A stretch of DNA of 64,000 nt. Source: Paractinoplanes abujensis (GTDB taxonomy: Bacteria; Actinomycetota; Actinomycetes; Mycobacteriales; Micromonosporaceae). Within the stretch, counting starts at the first letter, position 1. Each line of letters begins with the position of its first letter. Positions 1 through 7,897 of the stretch are shown one piece after another. The stretch lies in NCBI RefSeq assembly GCF_014204895.1, contig NZ_JACHMF010000001.1:4340001-4404000 (forward strand). The letters run 5' to 3'. A program made the translations under genes and the position numbers. The notes below the pieces were generated by a model. The model saw nothing but the letters and a program-made list of their open reading frames with translations, had not been told where the DNA came from and searched no databases.

Positions 1-218
1 GTGTCGAGGCTCGCTTCGCCGCTGCCGGGTTCGCCTTGGGCGCGCAGCGTGAAGCGGCCCGGGGGCAGGCGCAGCGTGAACCGCCCGTCGGGCCCGCTGA
101 GCAGGGCCAGCTCCGGGATCGGGACGGTGGCTGACACGACGACGACCGCGGCGTGGGCCACGGGCGCGCCGCCGGCGTCGACGACGCGCCCCGTGTAGGG
201 AGTTATGTCTGCGGCCAT
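1..218 (-). CDS. Carboxypeptidase regulatory-like domain protein, N-terminal part only
   Basis: The first 72 codons are present; the rest lies left of the window. The start is an ATG at 218, which overlaps the end of the upstream hydrolase-protease gene by 16 bases, so the two are probably translationally coupled. The visible protein reads as a single beta-sandwich of the carboxypeptidase regulatory type: a short leader, then TGRVVDAGGAPVAHA, a hydrophobic strand, and the typical GPDGRFTLRLPPGRFTL turn-and-strand pattern. Such domains are often found at the N-terminus of larger proteins or as adhesion-like modules. What follows cannot be seen. Its main interest is its coupling to a protease/esterase fusion, which suggests a partner or substrate role (inference). 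Confidence 0.6.
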   Translation of the reverse strand, partial: MAADITPYTGRVVDAGGAPVAHAAVVVVSATVPIPELALLSGPDGRFTLRLPPGRFTLRAQGEPGSGEASLD

Positions 219-2032
219 CCGCCGTCCTGTCGTACCCACTCGGCCAGCGTCTCCAGCACCTCGGGGGTGATGCGGGGCGCCGAGTTCGCGGTGATGCCCA
301 GATCCGTGGGCGTCCCTCCCGTACCGTACGCGTGCACGCCGACTGCCCGCGGCGGCGCGTTCTCGTCCTCGTGGATCCAGACCGGCGCCCCGCTCTGCCC
401 GCCGAACGTGTCGACCTCGTAGAAGATCCGGCGTTCGGTGACCCGCAGCACCCGGTTGCGGGCGAAGTACTGTTCCTGTCCGGCGCCGCGGTCGGCCGGG
501 TAGCCGGAGATGTTCACCAGGAACCCGGCGAGGTCGTCGGCGGACGGCGCGGCCAGCGAGAACCAGCCGACCTGATTCCCCAGGTCCTGGTCTTCGGCCA
601 GGTGCACGCAGCCGATGTCGTAGTCGGGGTCCTCGGTCTCGACCCATTGACTCACCGACGAGAAGTTGGTGCTGCTGACCCGGCCGAACGGGGTCGAGAT
701 CGGGGAGTCGCCGGGGCCGTTGCGGCCGGGGATGACCTGGATCTGGCTGGCCCAGCCGCCGAAGAAGTGGTTGCTGAAGACGCAGTGCCCGGCGGTGAGC
801 ACGGTGCGCGGGCCGATGAACCAGCCGGTGCCGATCGCGCCCGCGCCGCTGGGGCCGGTCAGCCGCAGCGAGCAGATCATCCGCCACGGCGACAGGTGCG
901 TGTCGAAGATGCGGACCCGTTCGTCGGTGGGGCCGATCACCGTCTCCGCGATCGCCGCCCGGCGCAGTGGTGCGCTTTTACCCTTGCCGACCAGGACTGC
1001 CGCCGAGCGTGACGGCTCGTCCGGCTCGGTGCCGGTGCTGCCCGTGGTGGCGACCGGCGCCTCGGCCGCGGGCCCGGCTTCCGGCACGACGACCGGCGTG
1101 ACCGGTTTGCTGACCGAGCGCAGCCCGCCGCCGGTGGTGATCGGCGCCGTCTCACCGGTGAAGACCGGCCGGATCGCGTCGCGGATGGGCGCGGTGGCCA
1201 GATATTCGCCGATGCCGTGATGGTTGTCGCTGCCGTTGCTCACAATGAAATCGGTGCATCGTTCGGCCGGTGCGTATTCGGGCCGGATCCGGTGATCGAG
1301 AGCGACGAGATCGAGCGCGTCATTCACGTTTCGCCATTCCCGTACGCCGTCGGGAACGCGCAGCGGTTCTTGCAGAAGGTCTTGTACTTCCCGGACGCCG
1401 AGCGGCGATCCGGCGGTGACGAAAAGTCTGACGTCGGCCTGCGAACCGACTCTGCGCAATGCCTCGTAGGCCACGATGGTGCCGAGGCTGTGCCCGACGA
1501 CCACGAGCGGGGCGCCCGCGTTCTTCAGGGCGTCCTCGACGACCGTGCGCATGGGGTCGCGCATGCCGCCGAAGAAGTACGCGTACACGTCGGTGAACGC
1601 GTTCTTGACCAGGGCCCGGAACGCGGCGAGGCGCAGCCGGCGGGGCAGCGGCAGCGCCTCGGTGACCGGGCCGCCGGCCTCGCCGTTGGCCAGCGCGTCG
1701 GCGGTGTAGACCATCCTGAGCAGCCATTTCTTGAGCTGCTGGTCGTCGCCGGCGGCCTCCGCGGCGAGGCCCTGGTCCTGCCGGGCCTCGCCCAGCACGT
1801 CGTCGGCGAAAGCTTCGGGGCTGAGGAACATCTGCGCTGGGTCGGCCGCGGCGGCCGCTTCGAGCCCGGCCGCCTCGCCGCGGGGTGCGGCGTAGCGCAG
1901 CCGGGCCCAGTAGGCCATCCGCGAGGCCGTCCCGAGATCCCGGCCGAAAAGCGCGTGATCCCATTCCGAGCGCAGCCGGTCGGCCGCGATCTGGTTGCCG
2001 TTGCCATGAACGTAAATAATCGTGGGTGCCAT
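203..2032 (-). CDS. Alpha/beta-hydrolase fused to trypsin-like serine protease
   Basis: A 609-residue two-enzyme fusion. Residues 1-290 form an alpha/beta-hydrolase of the lipase/esterase kind: an oxyanion-type VHGNG near residue 8, then the nucleophile elbow GHSLG at 180-184 (Ser182). A proline- and threonine-rich linker follows at about 295-350. The C-terminal half is a V8/trypsin-like protease with an intact triad: TAGHC (His416), DYDIG (Asp472) and GGQSGAPVW (Ser547). No signal peptide is seen, so both activities are predicted to be cytoplasmic. The start at 2032 was chosen because AGGAGG lies five bases upstream; an in-frame longer frame to 2122 lacks this. The next gene overlaps its end. 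Trypsin and alpha/beta-hydrolase domains are known as effectors in bacterial NTP-dependent conflict systems, but no NTPase is next to this one. Confidence 0.85.
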   Translation of the reverse strand: MAPTIIYVHGNGNQIAADRLRSEWDHALFGRDLGTASRMAYWARLRYAAPRGEAAGLEAAAAADPAQMFLSPEAFADDVLGEARQDQGLAAEAAGDDQQLKKWLLRMVYTADALANGEAGGPVTEALPLPRRLRLAAFRALVKNAFTDVYAYFFGGMRDPMRTVVEDALKNAGAPLVVVGHSLGTIVAYEALRRVGSQADVRLFVTAGSPLGVREVQDLLQEPLRVPDGVREWRNVNDALDLVALDHRIRPEYAPAERCTDFIVSNGSDNHHGIGEYLATAPIRDAIRPVFTGETAPITTGGGLRSVSKPVTPVVVPEAGPAAEAPVATTGSTGTEPDEPSRSAAVLVGKGKSAPLRRAAIAETVIGPTDERVRIFDTHLSPWRMICSLRLTGPSGAGAIGTGWFIGPRTVLTAGHCVFSNHFFGGWASQIQVIPGRNGPGDSPISTPFGRVSSTNFSSVSQWVETEDPDYDIGCVHLAEDQDLGNQVGWFSLAAPSADDLAGFLVNISGYPADRGAGQEQYFARNRVLRVTERRIFYEVDTFGGQSGAPVWIHEDENAPPRAVGVHAYGTGGTPTDLGITANSAPRITPEVLETLAEWVRQDGGWPQT

Positions 2033-2128
2033 AAGGACCTCCTCGGGGGTCATCACAGCACCGCGAACAAGACCGTTACAGCGTCGCGTCGGAAAAGCGA
2101 TAAGCGGCGGACGGTTTCGCACAATCGT

Positions 2129-2806
2129 TCAGTAGACGGCGCGGCCGCCGCTGATGTCGTAGACGGCGCCGGTCGAGAAACTGACCTTGTCGGAGGCGAG
2201 CCAGGCGATCAGTTCGGCCACTTCCTCGGCCCGGCCGACCCGGCGCATCGGGATCAGGCCGGTGATGTGGCCGAGGGCGGCCGGGTCGGTGTCGGCGTTC
2301 ATGGGGGTGGCGATGACGGCGGGGGCGATCGCGTTGGCCAGCACGCCGGTGGTGGCCAGTTCCTTGCCCAGGGATTTGGTGAGCGCGATGACCGCGGCCT
2401 TGGACGCCGAGTAGGGCGACATGTTCGGGTTGCCGTCCTTGCCGGCGATGCTGGCCAGGTTGACGATCCGGCCCCAGCCGCGTTCGATCATGCCGGGCAC
2501 CCAGGCCCGGCAGGTGTTGAAGGTGCCGGTCACGTTGACCGCGAACGTGCGCGCCCAGCCGTCGGCCGGCACCTGCCACAGCGGGGCGTTGGGGCCGACG
2601 ATGCCGGCCGAGTTGACCAGGATGTCGACCGGCCCGGTGGTGGCCGCGGCGGCCCGTACGGCCTCGGGGTCGGCCACGTCGGCGTGCAGGTCAGCGCCGT
2701 CGGCGAGGTCGAGGGTGAGCACCCGGATGCCGTCGGCGGTCAGGCGGGCGGCCGCGGCGGCGCCCAGCCCGCTCATGCCGCCGGTGATGACGGCCGTTCG
2801 TGTCAT
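2129..2806 (-). CDS. SDR-family NAD(P)-dependent oxidoreductase (FabG-like)
   Basis: A 225-residue classical short-chain dehydrogenase/reductase. It has the cofactor motif GGMSGLG near residue 9, the NSAG structural motif in place of NNAG, a catalytic serine in NLASIAG, and the YSASK catalytic Tyr/Lys pair. The C-terminal SFSTGAVYDISGG segment is the usual SDR end. Length is near the family norm of about 245, slightly short. It probably reduces a keto group or oxidises an alcohol using NAD(P)H; the substrate cannot be read from sequence. It is divergent from the DUF574 methyltransferase at 2914 with 107 bases between the starts. Confidence 0.88.
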   Translation of the reverse strand: MTRTAVITGGMSGLGAAAAARLTADGIRVLTLDLADGADLHADVADPEAVRAAAATTGPVDILVNSAGIVGPNAPLWQVPADGWARTFAVNVTGTFNTCRAWVPGMIERGWGRIVNLASIAGKDGNPNMSPYSASKAAVIALTKSLGKELATTGVLANAIAPAVIATPMNADTDPAALGHITGLIPMRRVGRAEEVAELIAWLASDKVSFSTGAVYDISGGRAVY

Positions 2807-2899
2807 GCCCTATTTGATCGCGACGCCGCACACCACGTCGAGATGCGGGGGTCGTCCTGCTGGGGGCGCCACCGCGGGGTGGAGGCCCGTCCGTCGCTC

Positions 2900-2913
2900 T
2901 ACTATGGACGTGC
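2900..2913 (+). promoter_or_regulatory. Predicted -10 box (TACTAT) for leaderless DUF574 gene
   Basis: TACTAT at 2900-2905 fits the actinobacterial TANNNT -10 element and ends eight bases before the GTG at 2914. That places the transcription start on or next to the start codon, so the transcript should be leaderless. No good -35 is visible. Confidence 0.5.
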
Positions 2914-3765
2914 GTGACGACGCTGGGTAGTCGGCGCTATTGTTCCGCTGTGGATCACAGCAGCCCCGCCCCGGCCGGTCTCGACCCCAACGTGCCGCAC
3001 CCGGCGCGGCGATACAACTACTGGCTGGGCGGCAAGGACAATTTCGCCGCCGACCGGGCCTCGGGTGACGCCCTCGAGAAGCTGTTCCCCAAGGTCCGCG
3101 ACGGTGCGCTGGCCAACCGCGCGCTGCTGCAGCGGGCCACCCGGTTCCTGGCCGCCGAGGCCGGCATCAGCCAGTTCCTCGACATCGGCACCGGGCTGCC
3201 CACGGCCGACAACACCCACGAGGTGGCGCAGCGGATCATCCCCGACGCGCGGATCGTCTACGTCGACAACGATCCGCTGGTCATGGTGCACGCGCGGGCC
3301 TTGCTCAACAGCAGCCCCGAGGGCCGTACGGCTTATATCGAGGCCGACCTGAACAGCCCGCGGGCGATCCTGGAGAACCCGGCGCTGCGTGAGACCCTCG
3401 ACCTCGGCCAGCCGGTCGGGCTGATGCTGATCGCGGTGCTGCATTTCATCCACGGCGACGGCGCGGCCCAGCCGATCGTGCGCGAACTGCTCGACGCCCT
3501 GCCCTCGGGCAGCTACCTGGTCGCCACGCACGCCACCAGCGACTTCGGCACCCCGGAGCAGCAGGCGATCTATCGTCAACTCGTCGAGCAGGGCAAGTCC
3601 GACGTGTGGACCCGGCCCCTCGAGGAGTTCACCGCCCTGTTCGACGGGCTCGAGCTGGTGGAGCCGGGGGTGGTGCCGGCCAGCGAGTGGCGGCCCGAAC
3701 CGGATGCGGTCATCCCCGAGCGTTCCGACATCAACATCTGGACGGCGGTCGGCCGCAAACCCTGA
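2914..3765 (+). CDS. SAM-dependent methyltransferase, DUF574 (Methyltransf_19) family
   Basis: A 283-residue protein of the actinobacteria-specific S-adenosylmethionine methyltransferase family (PF04672). The family signature PHPARRYNYWLGGKDNF lies near the N-terminus, followed by a SAM-binding DIGTGLPT motif and an acidic VYVDNDP strand. Members are numerous in Streptomyces and Actinoplanes, and most have no known substrate. The start is taken as GTG at 2914 because a -10 box stands directly upstream; GTG 2950, giving a protein beginning DHSSPAPAG, is a reasonable alternative. Confidence 0.88.
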   Translation: MTTLGSRRYCSAVDHSSPAPAGLDPNVPHPARRYNYWLGGKDNFAADRASGDALEKLFPKVRDGALANRALLQRATRFLAAEAGISQFLDIGTGLPTADNTHEVAQRIIPDARIVYVDNDPLVMVHARALLNSSPEGRTAYIEADLNSPRAILENPALRETLDLGQPVGLMLIAVLHFIHGDGAAQPIVRELLDALPSGSYLVATHATSDFGTPEQQAIYRQLVEQGKSDVWTRPLEEFTALFDGLELVEPGVVPASEWRPEPDAVIPERSDINIWTAVGRKP

Positions 3766-3784
3766 CGTCTACCAGGCGATCGGC

Positions 3785-3916
3785 CTGTCGCTCCTTGGCG
3801 TACTGGATCGTGATCGCGTTCAGGAACGACTTCGAGGGCGCGTACGCCGCCGAACCGGGCGCGGTGCCCGTCGACGTGGTGCTGTGCCGGGTCGGCGACG
3901 ACATCGTGACCGTACC
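3785..3916 (-). pseudogene. Remnant of an SDR oxidoreductase
   Basis: A short minus-strand frame between the DUF574 gene and the GGDEF-EAL gene encodes GSAAYAPSKSFLNAITIQYA. This is the catalytic YxxxK helix region of a short-chain dehydrogenase. A weak match to the preceding catalytic-serine strand (GTVTMSS) lies just before it. Neither the cofactor-binding N-terminus nor the C-terminal half can be found nearby, so it reads as a decayed or truncated gene. It is a different SDR subgroup from the intact one at 2129. Confidence 0.5.
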
Positions 3917-3979
3917 CTGCTCGACGCCCCGCTGGTCACCACCGTGATCGCGTGGCCGCCGCACAACCGGTCGCGGCCG

Positions 3980-6211
3980 CTAGCCGGGCTGATCCTGGCG
4001 GCGACGCGTCTCTGCGGTCAGCGCCTCCGCCAGCGGCCGCGGCGGCGAGTACAGGTAGCCCTGCCCGGTGTGGCAGCCCAGGGCGAGCAGTTCCCGGGCC
4101 TGCTCGGCGGTCTCGATGCCCTCGGCGATCGTGCGCAGCCGCAGCACCTGGGCCAGCCGGATCACGGCCTCGGCGATGGCGGCACCGGTCGGGGTGCCGT
4201 CGAGCTCGGCCACGAAACTCCGGTCGATCTTGAGGATGTCGACCGGCAGCCGGGTCAGGTAGTGCAGCGACGAGTAGCCGGTGCCGAAGTCGTCGACGGC
4301 GATACGGATGCCGTGCGAGCGCAGTTCGTGCAGGGTGGCGAGGCCGCTCTGCTCGTCCACGATCGCCGACTCGGTCACCTCCAGCACGAGCCGGTCCGGC
4401 GCGAGTCCGGACCGCCGCACGACCGTCAGCACGTCGTGCACCAGCGACGGTGTCTGCAGCTGGCGGGGCGAGAGATTGACCGACACGTACGGGCTTCCGG
4501 GCACGCCGGCCATGTCGGTGCAGGCGCGTTCCAGCACGTGCAACCCGATGTCGTAGATCAGGCCGGTGCGTTCGGCCACCGGGATGAAGTCCAGCGGCGC
4601 CACCGTTCCCCGTACGGGGTGCCGCCAGCGCACCAGCGCCTCGTACCCGGCCGCGGCCCCGCCCTCGATGGTGACGATCGGCTGGTAGAGCACGAACAGC
4701 TCGCCGCGCGCGGCCGCGCCGGTCAGGTCGTCGGCCAGTGCCGCGTCCATGGCCCGGCGGTCCACCATCGACGGGTCGTGCCGCATCCACGAGTGCGCGC
4801 CGGCCCGCTTGGCCGCGTACATGGCCAGGTCGGCCCGGCGCATCAGCTCCTTCGTGGTGTCGCCGGGCTGCCCGTCGGTCAGGCCGATGCTGGCGTGGAT
4901 CACGACCGTGTCCTCCCCCAGCCGTACGGGATGGTCCGCCACCGAGGCCAGGATGCGCTGCGCCACCACCTCGGGCACGGAATCGCCCGGGAGCAGAACC
5001 GCGAATTCGTCGCCGCCGATCCGCGCGCACGTGTCCTTGGCCCGCACGACCGACCGCAGCTGATGCCCGAATTCCGTCAGCACCGTGTCGCCGGCCGCGT
5101 GCCCGTACGCGTCGTTGATCAGCTTGAAGTCGTCCAGGTCGATCAGCAGCAGCGCCCCCGGTTCGCCCCGGCGGGCGGCGATCGCGATCGCGTCCTCCAG
5201 CCCGGTGCGGTTGGCCAGCCCGGTCAGCGGGTCGGCCACGACCAGGTCCTGGGTCTGGCGCAGCGACACGGTCATGTGCACCATCACGGCCGCCACCATC
5301 AGCAGCAAGCAGATGACCAGGCCACCCCACGGGTACATGTCGTTCTCGGTGACCGTCACCGCGATCAGCATCATCGCCCCGGTCAGCAGCGACGCCGTCA
5401 CCAGCCGCTGCGACCAGGCGGGCCGCCGGTGCAGCGGCACCCGGGGCCGGCTCCGGGTGACCGAGGCGATCGGCGACAACGTGAGCAGCAGGCTCGCCCC
5501 GACCATGCCCAGGCCGATCAGCCACACGTCGGCCTGGGCGTCGCTGTGCAGGTCGGTGGCGTTCCAGGCGATGTCGGTGACCATCAGCAGCACGAGCCCG
5601 GCGACCAGCGGCGTGGTCGGGTGCGACAGGTACGGCAGCGCGCCGCCGAGCAGAAGCGCGCAGGTGGCCGCGAGCACGAGCAGGTCACCCACGACGTAGC
5701 CGAGGATCCGGCTGAGCTCCATCGCCGGGGTGTCGCTGACGAACGCCTTGCCGATCACGAAATACCAGGCCGCCATCGCGCCCGCCGACATCACGATGAC
5801 GATCTCGGACAGGTACGCCCATCGGCTGCGCCCGCGGATGTCGGGCAGCCGGTAGGCCAGCGCGGCCGCGGCGAGCAGCACGAACATCATCCCGCGCAGG
5901 CCGATGCCGGCCCAGTAGGCGGCACTGGGGCCCGCCTGCAGATACCAGAGCAGCACGAAGAAGGCGGCCACAGCGCTGGCGCGGGCCAGGCCGATCAACC
6001 GCCAGCTCCACGGGTACGGGCTGTGCCGCACGGCCCGGAAGCTGAACCAGACGCCGGCCATGTCGAGCAGCAGCACCGAGCCGTACAGGATCGGGCGGCG
6101 CACGGCGGGCTCGGTCAGCGACAGCAGCTGTGTGGCGACCACCAGCGACACCAGCACGACCGCGGGCCGCGAGACCGGCCGCCATCTGCTCATCCGGGAC
6201 AACGAGGCCAC
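3980..6211 (-). CDS. Membrane GGDEF-EAL cyclic-di-GMP protein
   Basis: A 743-residue bifunctional-type protein. About seven or eight hydrophobic segments fill residues 15-300. Next come a GGDEF diguanylate cyclase domain (RIGGDEFAVLLPG, with an RxxD inhibitory site five residues before it) and an EAL phosphodiesterase domain (YEALVRW, VLEVTES, DDFGTGYSS, LKIDRSFV, AEGIET). Catalytic residues of both domains are present, so it could make and break c-di-GMP. The membrane part resembles those of the GGDEF genes at 18582 and 24504. It is divergent from the tetR operon at 6297. Confidence 0.93.
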   Translation of the reverse strand: MASLSRMSRWRPVSRPAVVLVSLVVATQLLSLTEPAVRRPILYGSVLLLDMAGVWFSFRAVRHSPYPWSWRLIGLARASAVAAFFVLLWYLQAGPSAAYWAGIGLRGMMFVLLAAAALAYRLPDIRGRSRWAYLSEIVIVMSAGAMAAWYFVIGKAFVSDTPAMELSRILGYVVGDLLVLAATCALLLGGALPYLSHPTTPLVAGLVLLMVTDIAWNATDLHSDAQADVWLIGLGMVGASLLLTLSPIASVTRSRPRVPLHRRPAWSQRLVTASLLTGAMMLIAVTVTENDMYPWGGLVICLLLMVAAVMVHMTVSLRQTQDLVVADPLTGLANRTGLEDAIAIAARRGEPGALLLIDLDDFKLINDAYGHAAGDTVLTEFGHQLRSVVRAKDTCARIGGDEFAVLLPGDSVPEVVAQRILASVADHPVRLGEDTVVIHASIGLTDGQPGDTTKELMRRADLAMYAAKRAGAHSWMRHDPSMVDRRAMDAALADDLTGAAARGELFVLYQPIVTIEGGAAAGYEALVRWRHPVRGTVAPLDFIPVAERTGLIYDIGLHVLERACTDMAGVPGSPYVSVNLSPRQLQTPSLVHDVLTVVRRSGLAPDRLVLEVTESAIVDEQSGLATLHELRSHGIRIAVDDFGTGYSSLHYLTRLPVDILKIDRSFVAELDGTPTGAAIAEAVIRLAQVLRLRTIAEGIETAEQARELLALGCHTGQGYLYSPPRPLAEALTAETRRRQDQPG

Positions 6212-6283
6212 GTCATACCCATCGGACGGGCCGCGGCCGCGCTGAGCCGACCTCAGATGTTCCGATCATCGGGATGGTGGGTG

Positions 6284-6296
6284 TATCTTTCCGCGT
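6284..6296 (+). promoter_or_regulatory. Predicted -10 box (TATCTT) for leaderless tetR operon
   Basis: TATCTT at 6284-6289 matches TANNNT and is seven bases from the ATG at 6297. No Shine-Dalgarno sequence is present, consistent with a leaderless transcript for the three-gene operon. Confidence 0.5.
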
Positions 6297-7358
6297 ATGA
6301 GGTTGACCCGGGCGCAGCAGCAGGAACGGACCAAGGAAGCCGTGCTGTCCGCCGCCGCATGGGAGTTCACGCACTTCGGCTACGCGGCGGCCAAAATCGA
6401 CCGGATCGCCGAACGAGCCGACCTCACCCGCGGCGCCGTCTACTCGAACTTCCCCAGCAAACGGTCGCTCTACTTGGCCGTCCTGCTGGCCGCGGCCTCC
6501 CGGCCCGTACCCGGCCCACGCTCCGCACCGGCTGACGTCGCCTCCGCCGCGGAAAGCTTCGCCCGCGTCTGGCTCGAACGGCTGCCGCTCGCCGCCGACG
6601 AGACCGACGCCGGCCGGCTCGCCGCGCGCTCCCTGACCGGGGTGGTCGATGACGACCGGAGCCGCGCCGCCCTGGCCCAGATCACCCGGGTCGAGGCGCT
6701 GCTGCTGGCCCTGGCCCTCGAATCGGCCCCGGCCCCCGGCACCGGCCGCCGGGTCCGCGCGGCCGAGCTGATCCTCACGATGCTGCAGGGCGCGGCCCAC
6801 CTGGCCGAGACCACGCCCGGTTTCGGCGACCCCTTCGACATCGCCCTGGCCTGCCGTCACCTGACCGCGCTGCCCCTGACCGACGACTGGCCGCCACCCC
6901 ACCTGCCGTTCGTCGCGCCGGCCCGCCCGGTCCGCGAGCCGTGGGATGTCCCGGAGCGCCTCACCGACGTGCTCAGCGGCCGCCCGGCCGGTCTCGGCGA
7001 CGACGGCGTGCTCGTCGTGCTCGGCACCGACCGCCTCGCGGCCACCGAGGAAGCCGTGCGCGCGGCCCGCCCCGGCGACACGGTCACCGTCGCGCACGTC
7101 ACCAGCGACCCGGCCGAGACCGGCGCCCTCGTCCGGCTGCGCCTGACCGACCTGACCACCAGCCTGCGCCGCGTCTTCGGCCCCGCCGTCCGGCCCGCCC
7201 TGCGCGTGGTCCTCGACGATCGGGGCGTCCTGGCCACGGCCATCGGCGCCCCGGCGGCCGACACCACCGAATCCGCCGTACGGATCCACGCCGGCCGGAT
7301 CGTGGCCCGCGCCGACGGCCGCGGAGCCGGCCACGCCGCGGCCGAGGCATCGTCATGA
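6297..7358 (+). CDS. TetR-family regulator with redoxin-like C-terminal extension
   Basis: A 353-residue regulator. Residues 8-55 are a TetR helix-turn-helix (the FGYAAAKIDRIAERA and GAVYSNFPSK elements), then an all-helical ligand-binding domain to about residue 200. The last 120 residues are unusual. The pattern VLVVLGTDRL ... VVLDDRGVLATAIG ... RIHAGRIVARADG resembles the strands of a thioredoxin/AhpC-type fold, without the cysteines. Ordinary TetR proteins are near 200 residues, so this is a fusion. It overlaps the next gene by ATGA and probably controls the operon it heads. Confidence 0.82.
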   Translation: MRLTRAQQQERTKEAVLSAAAWEFTHFGYAAAKIDRIAERADLTRGAVYSNFPSKRSLYLAVLLAAASRPVPGPRSAPADVASAAESFARVWLERLPLAADETDAGRLAARSLTGVVDDDRSRAALAQITRVEALLLALALESAPAPGTGRRVRAAELILTMLQGAAHLAETTPGFGDPFDIALACRHLTALPLTDDWPPPHLPFVAPARPVREPWDVPERLTDVLSGRPAGLGDDGVLVVLGTDRLAATEEAVRAARPGDTVTVAHVTSDPAETGALVRLRLTDLTTSLRRVFGPAVRPALRVVLDDRGVLATAIGAPAADTTESAVRIHAGRIVARADGRGAGHAAAEASS

Positions 7359-7897
7359 ACGACGTGCTGCACACGCTGCGCTGCATCGGGCACGCCGACC
7401 TGAGCCGGATCGCCGCCACCGCCGGCCGGCCGGAAACCGACGTCGAGTCCGACCTGATCGACCTGGCCGTCGACGGGCTGGCCACCCGCTCGATGGGGAC
7501 CTGGGGGCTGACCGAGGCGGGCCGGGCAGCCGCCGGAGAAGCCACGGCCGCCGAACTCGACGCCCTCGGCGCGCGGGCCACGGTCACCACGGCGTACGAG
7601 ACGTTTCTCAAGCTCAACCCGGAACTGCTCGACCTGTGCTCCCTGTGGCAGCTGCGTGACGACACCATCGACCCGGCCCGCGTGCTCGACCGCTTCACCG
7701 ACCTCAACCGGCGCGTCCAACCGGTGCTCGAAGCCCTCCCCCGCCTCGGCCGCTACCGCCAACGGCTCGACGCGGCCCTGCGAAGCGCCCGCGCCGGCGC
7801 CCTGGAGGAACTGACCGACTCCCTGACCTCCTACCACGTGGTCTGGTTCCAGCTCCACGAAGACCTGCTGCTCACCCTGGGCATCCCGCGCACATGA
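7355..7897 (+). CDS. Conserved winged-helix-like protein, function unknown
   Basis: A 180-residue protein starting at the ATG that overlaps the tetR stop (ATGA). Residues 1-55 look like a winged helix: an N-terminal helix MNDVLHTLRCIGHADLSRIA, a recognition-like helix, and the wing GTWGLTEAGR. The rest is helical with a central YETFLKLNPELLDLCSLWQ segment. It may bind DNA or act as an accessory subunit of the downstream PPDK-like protein, with which it also overlaps by ATGA. No specific function is claimed. Confidence 0.75.
   Translation: MNDVLHTLRCIGHADLSRIAATAGRPETDVESDLIDLAVDGLATRSMGTWGLTEAGRAAAGEATAAELDALGARATVTTAYETFLKLNPELLDLCSLWQLRDDTIDPARVLDRFTDLNRRVQPVLEALPRLGRYRQRLDAALRSARAGALEELTDSLTSYHVVWFQLHEDLLLTLGIPRT

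Noticed and set aside
3704..6535. 943-codon plus-strand frame opposite the first GGDEF-EAL gene
   Set aside because: No recognisable motif; the minus strand encodes GGDEF and EAL signatures.
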